The translations under genes were made by a program, and so were the position numbers. DNA of 64,000 nt from an uncultured Lachnoclostridium sp. (GTDB lineage: Bacteria > Bacillota > Clostridia > Lachnospirales > Lachnospiraceae). The notes beneath the pieces are model-generated. The model saw only the letters and a program-made list of their open reading frames with translations. It was not told where the DNA came from and made no database searches. Shown here piece after piece: positions 59,269 to 64,000 of this stretch. The DNA lies in the NCBI GenBank assembly GCA_947369165.1, contig CANBKJ010000001.1, forward strand, positions 1 through 64,000, written 5' to 3'. Position 1 is the stretch's first letter; the number at the start of each line of letters is the position of its first letter.

Positions 59269-60415
59269 GGATATGTTCTTTCACTGCCTGGCTGACGATG
59301 TCCGCGACACGGGGATCAAAAGCTTCTGGCATAATGTTGTCCTCACTTAGTTCATTTTCTGGAACCAGAGATGCGATGGCAAGTGCGGCAGCCAGTTTCA
59401 TTTCTTCTGTGATCTGGGAAGCATGTCCTTCCAGGGCGCCTTTAAATATACCAGGAAAGGCAACCACGTTGTTGACCTGGTTGGGAAAATCTGATCTGCC
59501 GGTTCCTACTACTTTTGCACCGGCCTTTTTGGCGATGTCCGGCATGATTTCAGGAACCGGATTTGCCATAGCGAAGAGGATAGCGTTCTGGTTCATAGAG
59601 GATACCATCTCTGGTGTGACGATATTGGGTGCAGAAACACCCACAAAGATATCCGCACCGACAAAGGCATCTGCTAAAGTGCCGGATTTTTCTTCCAGAT
59701 TGGTGATTTCCATCATTTCCTTCTGCATCCAGTTCAGCTCCTGTGTCTGTCTATTGAGGATACCGGATTTATCACACAGTGTAATGTGGGGAAAACCATA
59801 TTTTAGAAGAAGCCGGCTGATGGCGATACCAGCGGATCCGGCGCCATTTACGACAATCTTACAGTTTTCTTTTTTCTTCCCTGTTACTTTCAGGGCGTTG
59901 ATGATGCCGGCAAGAACGACAATGGCAGTTCCGTGCTGGTCATCGTGAAAGACTGGGATATCCAGCAGTTCTTTAAGTCGGTTTTCAATTTCAAAGCAAC
60001 GGGGCGCCGAGATATCTTCCAGATTGATTCCGCCGAATGCCGGGGCAATGTTTACAACGGTTTTTATGATTTCCTCGGTATCCTGGGTGTCCAGACAGAT
60101 CGGGAAGGCATTGACTCCGCCGAATTCCCGGAATAACACCGCTTTTCCTTCCATCACAGGCATCGCCGCCTCTGCACCGATATTTCCCAGACCAAGAACA
60201 GCGCTTCCGTCGGAAACAACGGCGACGGTGTTTGCTTTGATCGTGTAATGATATGCTTCTTTTTTATTTTTTGCAATGGCCTTGCAGGGCTCCGCAACTC
60301 CCGGTGTATAGGCGATGGCAAGGTCATCTCTGGACTTGACCTGGCATTTTGGGGTGACATCAAGTTTTCCATTCCATTCTTTATGTAAGGCAAGTGCCTT
60401 TTCATTATAGCTCAT
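59246..60415 (-). CDS. NAD(P)-dependent malic enzyme
   Basis: ATG 60415 (MSYNEKALALHKEW) follows CGGAGG; the longer frame from 60481 crosses the promoter. The 389-residue enzyme converts malate to pyruvate and CO2. Motifs: IAYTPGVAEPCKAIA, TVAVVSDGSAVLGLGNIG, FHDDQHGTAIV with the metal ligands, and VVNGAGSAGIAISRLL as the nucleotide fold. Compact bacterial form without a phosphotransacetylase domain. Confidence 0.93.
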   Translation of the reverse strand: MSYNEKALALHKEWNGKLDVTPKCQVKSRDDLAIAYTPGVAEPCKAIAKNKKEAYHYTIKANTVAVVSDGSAVLGLGNIGAEAAMPVMEGKAVLFREFGGVNAFPICLDTQDTEEIIKTVVNIAPAFGGINLEDISAPRCFEIENRLKELLDIPVFHDDQHGTAIVVLAGIINALKVTGKKKENCKIVVNGAGSAGIAISRLLLKYGFPHITLCDKSGILNRQTQELNWMQKEMMEITNLEEKSGTLADAFVGADIFVGVSAPNIVTPEMVSSMNQNAILFAMANPVPEIMPDIAKKAGAKVVGTGRSDFPNQVNNVVAFPGIFKGALEGHASQITEEMKLAAALAIASLVPENELSEDNIMPEAFDPRVADIVSQAVKEHIHDETTLG

Positions 60416-60452
60416 AGCGATCCTCCGTTTTGACTCCAAATTTATCCCATTT

Positions 60453-60481
60453 ATTCTACCACTTTTAATAAGTAAAAACAA
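60453..60481 (-). promoter_or_regulatory. Promoter of the malic enzyme operon
   Basis: Minus strand TTGTTT (60481-60476), 17 bp, TAGAAT (60458-60453), 38 bases before the start codon. Confidence 0.65.
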
Positions 60482-60516
60482 TATGTAAAAAATCTTCTTT
60501 AGTTTCTCAAAACTAC

Positions 60517-60544
60517 TTGTGCTTTTTTATATTAATGGTACAAT
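60517..60544 (+). promoter_or_regulatory. Promoter of the UDP-sugar pyrophosphorylase gene
   Basis: TTGTGC (60517-60522), 16 bp, TACAAT (60539-60544) with TG one base before the -10 box. It is divergent from the malic enzyme promoter, the two lying within 100 bp. Confidence 0.65.
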
Positions 60545-60583
60545 AGAGTATAATTAGAAAATTTTGAGAGGTAGGTTTGTCAG

Positions 60584-61810
60584 ATGACGTTAGAACAAGC
60601 GAAAAGGAAACTTTCTGCTGTCGGTCAGGAGCATTTGCTTCGTTACTGGGATGAATTGGATGAAGAACAGAGGTCATATCTGCTGGAACAGATAGAAGAG
60701 CTGGATATGGATCTTTTGAAGCTGGTTCAGAGCGAATCCGAGAAGGTGCCAAGAGGAAAAATTGAGCCTCTGGGTGCAGTGACGATCGGCGAAATACAGA
60801 GAAACAGACATAGGTACGAGAGCGTCGGGATCCAGGCCTTAAAAGAGCGCCGTGTGGGAGCAGTGCTTCTGGCAGGCGGCCAGGGGACAAGGCTGGGGCT
60901 GGATAAGCCAAAAGGGATGTTGAATGTAGGGGTGGAGAAAGAACTATATCTTTTTGGTCAGTTGATCCAAAATATGCTGCATGTGGTGGATAAAGCGGGA
61001 AAATGGATTCCATTGTTTATTATGACCAGTGAAAAAAACCATAAAAATACAGTTGATTTTTTTGAGGAAAAAGGTTATTTTGGATATGAAAGAAAGTATG
61101 TCTATTTCTTTATACAGAAGATGGCGCCATCGGTAGGATATGATGGTAAAATCTTTATGGAAGAAAAGTATAAAATCTCATCATCGCCAAACGGTAATGG
61201 CGGCTGGTTTATTTCCCTCGCAAAAGCCGGTCTTTTGGACAAGATTTCAGAGATGGGTGTAGAATGGCTCAATGTATTTTCTGTGGATAATGTTCTTCAG
61301 AAAATTGCAGATCCGGTATTTGTTGGTGCTGTGATTGAAAATGGCTGTGTCTGCGGCTCTAAGGTTGTGGCAAAGGCGGATCCAAATGAAAGAGTCGGTG
61401 TGCTGTGTCTGGAGGATGGAAAACCTTCCATCGTGGAATATTATGAGATGACAGATGAGATGATCCATTTGCGGGACGAAGAAGGAAAACTTCTTTATAA
61501 CTATGGAGTGATTCTGAATTACCTCTTCAATGTAGAGGTTCTCACACGAATAATGAATCAAAATCTTCCTACTCATATTGTAGAGAAAAAAATCCCTTAT
61601 ATTAATGAAAATGCGGAATATGTAAAACCAGAGGAACCCAACGGATACAAATTTGAGACGCTGGTATTGGACATGATTCATATGATGGATAACTGCCTGT
61701 CTTTTGAAGTGATAAGAGACAGAGAATTTGCGCCGATCAAAAATGCTGCTGGTGTGGACTCCCTGGAAAGTGCAAGAGAGCTTATGAAAAAAAATGGAAT
61801 TGAATTTTAA
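60584..61810 (+). CDS. UDP-sugar pyrophosphorylase (UDPGP type 1 family)
   Basis: A 408-residue nucleotidyltransferase of the eukaryote-like AGX/UDPGP family. The nucleotide loop LLAGGQGTRLGLDKPKGM (95-112) is clear, with FIQKMAPSV and SVDNVLQKIADPVF later. It makes UDP-GlcNAc, UDP-GalNAc or UDP-glucose from the sugar-1-phosphate and UTP; the substrate cannot be fixed from sequence. The N-terminal 70 residues are helical. Confidence 0.88.
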   Translation: MTLEQAKRKLSAVGQEHLLRYWDELDEEQRSYLLEQIEELDMDLLKLVQSESEKVPRGKIEPLGAVTIGEIQRNRHRYESVGIQALKERRVGAVLLAGGQGTRLGLDKPKGMLNVGVEKELYLFGQLIQNMLHVVDKAGKWIPLFIMTSEKNHKNTVDFFEEKGYFGYERKYVYFFIQKMAPSVGYDGKIFMEEKYKISSSPNGNGGWFISLAKAGLLDKISEMGVEWLNVFSVDNVLQKIADPVFVGAVIENGCVCGSKVVAKADPNERVGVLCLEDGKPSIVEYYEMTDEMIHLRDEEGKLLYNYGVILNYLFNVEVLTRIMNQNLPTHIVEKKIPYINENAEYVKPEEPNGYKFETLVLDMIHMMDNCLSFEVIRDREFAPIKNAAGVDSLESARELMKKNGIEF

Positions 61811-61876
61811 CTGCCGAAACATTCGGGACGGATTTTGTTTATGAATCGTGTTTGGCTTTCAGAAAGGACAGAAAGA

Positions 61877-63454
61877 ATGGATTTAGCAAAATTATCATTG
61901 AAGGAACTTCGTGAAATGGCGAAGGAAAAAGGGTTGTCCGGTGTGTCTGGTCTGCGGAAGGGAGATCTGGTGCATGAACTTGAAAAACTGACACGCCCCG
62001 ATACTCAGACGACAGCACCGTCAGAGGAGTACCCAAAGAGAGAGAGAACTGTCAAAAGAGCTGAGGGAAGTGCGGTTCAGACGACGGAAAAGGAAGAGAA
62101 CAAAAAACAGGCATATACATACGTTCCAAATCACGGAGACAGAGGACATGCCAGAAATAACAATACCGGCTTACACCGCAGTGAGAACCGACAGGATAAC
62201 CATATGGAGCAACAGGAGAGCCAGCCGCTTCGTACTATTGAGGATGTGGTGAAGGCGGGCCTGATTACCATTGCTAAGGACCGCCAGGTGTCAGATGTTC
62301 ATCCCAAGGAGATCAAAGAGCTGGACAGTGGTATCACCAAGAGAGGAATTTTGGAGATTATGCCGGAGGGATACGGTTTTATCCGCTGTGATAATTTCCT
62401 TCCCGGGGAAAATGACGTCTATGTCTCGCCCGCCTTTCTCAGAAGATTTGGACTTCGCACCGGAGATATCGTAGAGGGAAATATCCGGGTGAAGACACAG
62501 AATGAGAAGTTCAGTGCACTTCTTTATATGAAAAGTGTCAATGGGCGTCCTATTACGTATCTTGCCCGCAGGCATAAGTTTGAAGACCTGACCCCCATTT
62601 TCCCCAATGAAAGGATACATTTGGAGACACCGGGTTCTGGCGTATCTATGAGGATGCTGGATCTGATCGCACCGATTGGAAAAGGCCAGAGAGGTATGAT
62701 TGTATCCCAGCCCAAAACTGGTAAGACCACTCTGCTAAAACAGGTGGCGAGTGCCATTACAAGAAATTATCCCAAGATGCATCTTTTGATCCTGCTTATC
62801 GACGAGCGCCCGGAGGAAGTTACGGATATCAAAGAATCCATCGAGGGGGAACGGGTAGAGGTGATCTATTCTACCTTTGATGAACTCCCAGAGAATCATA
62901 AACGGGTTTCGGAAATGGTGATCGAGAGAGCCAAACGTCTCGTGGAGGGCGGTGATGATGTGGTGATCCTTCTTGACAGTATCACGCGTCTTGCAAGAGC
63001 TTACAACCTTACTGTTACCCCCAGCGGGCGCACGCTTTCTGGAGGTCTTGATCCGGCGGCCCTGCATATGCCAAAGCGTTTCTTTGGTGCGGCAAGAAAT
63101 ATGAGAGAGGGAGGAAGTCTTACGATCCTTGCCACGGCACTGGTAGATACCGGAAGCCGGATGGATGACGTAGTATTTGAAGAATTCAAGGGAACGGGCA
63201 ATATGGAACTGGTTCTTGACCGACATTTGTCGGAAAAGCGTGTATTTCCGGCGATCGACATACAGAAGTCGAGTACCAGGCGGGAAGATCTCCTGCTGAG
63301 CCAGAGTGAGCTGGAAGCAGTGTTCCTTATGCGCAAGGCGTTGGGATCAAATTCCAATACTGAAAACAATCTGGAGCAGATCATCAACCTGTTCCGGAAA
63401 ACCAAAAATAACCAAGAGTTCATTGAGACAATAAAAAAATTAAAGCTTCATTAA
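61877..63454 (+). CDS. rho: Transcription termination factor Rho
   Basis: ATG 61877 ([18 protein letters not shown]) follows AAAGGACAG; ATG 61835 is less likely. The product is 525 residues. Residues 1-40 are the Rho N-terminal SAP-like helix domain. A hydrophilic insert of about 75 residues rich in Lys, Glu, Asn and Gln follows. The OB-fold RNA-binding domain ([20 protein letters not shown]) and the hexameric ATPase ([40 protein letters not shown]) complete it. The insert is longer than in E. coli Rho, as in many Clostridia. Confidence 0.95.
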   Translation: MDLAKLSLKELREMAKEKGLSGVSGLRKGDLVHELEKLTRPDTQTTAPSEEYPKRERTVKRAEGSAVQTTEKEENKKQAYTYVPNHGDRGHARNNNTGLHRSENRQDNHMEQQESQPLRTIEDVVKAGLITIAKDRQVSDVHPKEIKELDSGITKRGILEIMPEGYGFIRCDNFLPGENDVYVSPAFLRRFGLRTGDIVEGNIRVKTQNEKFSALLYMKSVNGRPITYLARRHKFEDLTPIFPNERIHLETPGSGVSMRMLDLIAPIGKGQRGMIVSQPKTGKTTLLKQVASAITRNYPKMHLLILLIDERPEEVTDIKESIEGERVEVIYSTFDELPENHKRVSEMVIERAKRLVEGGDDVVILLDSITRLARAYNLTVTPSGRTLSGGLDPAALHMPKRFFGAARNMREGGSLTILATALVDTGSRMDDVVFEEFKGTGNMELVLDRHLSEKRVFPAIDIQKSSTRREDLLLSQSELEAVFLMRKALGSNSNTENNLEQIINLFRKTKNNQEFIETIKKLKLH

Positions 63455-63460
63455 AAGTAC

Positions 63461-63489
63461 TTGCTTAAAAAAAAAAATTGTGATATAAT
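63461..63489 (+). promoter_or_regulatory. Promoter of rpmE
   Basis: TTGCTT (63461-63466), 17 bp, TATAAT (63484-63489) with TG one base before; an A-tract fills the spacer. Very strong match, as expected for a ribosomal protein gene. Confidence 0.8.
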
Positions 63490-63539
63490 GAAAAAGCCGT
63501 TTTTGAGAATTGAAAATTTTAGTAGTGAGGTGAAAATAC

Positions 63540-63740
63540 ATGAGAGAGGGAATCCATCCAGAATATTTTCAGGCAAAGGTTGTGTGCAACTGCGGAAATG
63601 AGTTTACGACAGGTTCAACCAAAGAAGATATTCATGTTGAAGTATGTTCTAAATGCCATCCATTCTACACAGGACAGCAGAAGTCCATGGCAGCTCGTGG
63701 TGCGATTGATAAGTTCAATCGTAAGTATGGCTTAAAATAA
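63540..63740 (+). CDS. rpmE: Ribosomal protein bL31
   Basis: A 66-residue L31 with zinc-binding cysteines VVCNCGNEF and [10 protein letters not shown] (the zinc, or C+, form). Ends in FNRKYGLK as usual. GAGGTGA is 7 bases before the ATG. The rho-rpmE order is common in Firmicutes. Confidence 0.97.
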   Translation: MREGIHPEYFQAKVVCNCGNEFTTGSTKEDIHVEVCSKCHPFYTGQQKSMAARGAIDKFNRKYGLK

Positions 63741-63762
63741 GCAGATTATGAACAGAGTATGG

Positions 63763-63803
63763 CTCCGCATGTTTCTGTATTGATGATACTGAGGCTTGCG
63801 GAG
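63763..63803 (+). terminator. Hairpin after rpmE
   Basis: CTCCGCA (63763-63769) pairs with TGCGGAG (63797-63803). No good T-run follows, so termination may be partial and the next gene co-transcribed. Confidence 0.4.
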
Positions 63804-63875
63804 TTGTTGCATATTAAGCTCAATGTAGACGTCGGGCTTAGAGTAGTTTATACACAGAAAAGGATGATGTCAGAT

Positions 63876-64000
63876 ATGAGATATTCGGGTATTGGCGGTC
63901 AGGCTGTGATCGAAGGCGTTATGATGAAAGCGTCAGACCAGTATGCAGTTTCTGTGCGCAAACCAGACGGAAAGATCGAAGTAAAGGTAGAAAAGTATAA
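63876..64000 (+). CDS. DUF1385 family protein, 5' end only
   Basis: The first 41 codons of a gene cut by the window end (MRYSGIGGQAVIEGVMMKAS...). The N-terminus matches DUF1385, a membrane protein family often found next to rpmE and prmC in Clostridia; function unknown. ATG 63876 is used; in-frame ATGs at 63864 and 63867 are too close to the AAAGG site. Confidence 0.8.
   Translation, partial: MRYSGIGGQAVIEGVMMKASDQYAVSVRKPDGKIEVKVEKY

Noticed and set aside
59067..59948. 293-residue plus-strand ORF across the radical SAM and malic enzyme genes
   Set aside because: Antisense to two genes with clear motifs; composition typical of a shadow frame.
1..64000. CRISPR arrays, tRNA, rRNA or IS elements
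   Set aside because: No regular spaced repeats, tRNA cloverleaf, rRNA sequence or transposase was seen; the only recombinase is the serine type at 39705-41441.

Overview
The window is about 64 kb of a low-to-moderate GC Gram-positive chromosome. The gene content points to the class Clostridia, most likely Lachnospiraceae (inference): a DUF6465-type lysine-rich protein, a DUF4364 protein, a Gram-positive Tad locus with Flp1/DUF5702/TadE-like proteins and no secretin, zinc-ribbon Ser/Thr kinases, AGGAGG-type ribosome sites and many extended -10 promoters. No rRNA, tRNA, CRISPR array or classical insertion sequence was seen.

Layout. 1-1200: a small lysine-rich protein and a divergently placed XRE regulator with paired CTATAG palindromes in front of the next operon. 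1206-30493: about 29 kb with every gene on the plus strand and only short gaps. It begins with a complete Gram-positive Tad pilus machine (TadZ/CpaE, CpaF ATPase, TadB, TadC, Flp pilin, two TadE-like pseudopilins, a 1,057-residue DUF5702-like protein, prepilin peptidase). It runs directly into a phospho-signalling cassette: a WG-repeat protein, five FHA proteins, two PP2C phosphatases and five kinase-family proteins, with one secreted Pro/Thr-rich surface protein between kinase genes. One kinase-family protein is a clear pseudokinase, one carries a degenerate second kinase copy, and one has an extracellular solute-binding-protein-like domain. The layout suggests a Tad pilus or surface machine controlled by Ser/Thr phosphorylation.

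30487-39060: housekeeping genes (metallo-hydrolase, pyrE, cca, a sensor diguanylate cyclase, tex, a lipoprotein). 39134-43727: a SpoIID-like/peptidoglycan-binding gene on the minus strand, split in mid-codon by a 3,304-bp element that carries a large serine recombinase, a small basic ORF and an iron alcohol dehydrogenase. A 5-bp core (TACCA) flanks the element. Joining the flanks restores one 429-codon reading frame, and joining the element ends gives a symmetric attP-like site centred on a GT dinucleotide. This is the most unusual structure in the window.

43878-53960: a heterodimeric ABC exporter, cysK, araD, a conserved unknown protein, a SmtB-like metal-efflux operon with its operator, and an O-acetylhomoserine sulfhydrylase. 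54000-57273: a leader region with a strong promoter and a large repeat-containing surface protein. 57280-60415: minus-strand genes (zinc-ribbon/HTH protein, DUF4364, radical SAM, malic enzyme). 60584-64000: a UDP-sugar pyrophosphorylase, rho, rpmE and the start of a DUF1385 gene cut by the window end.
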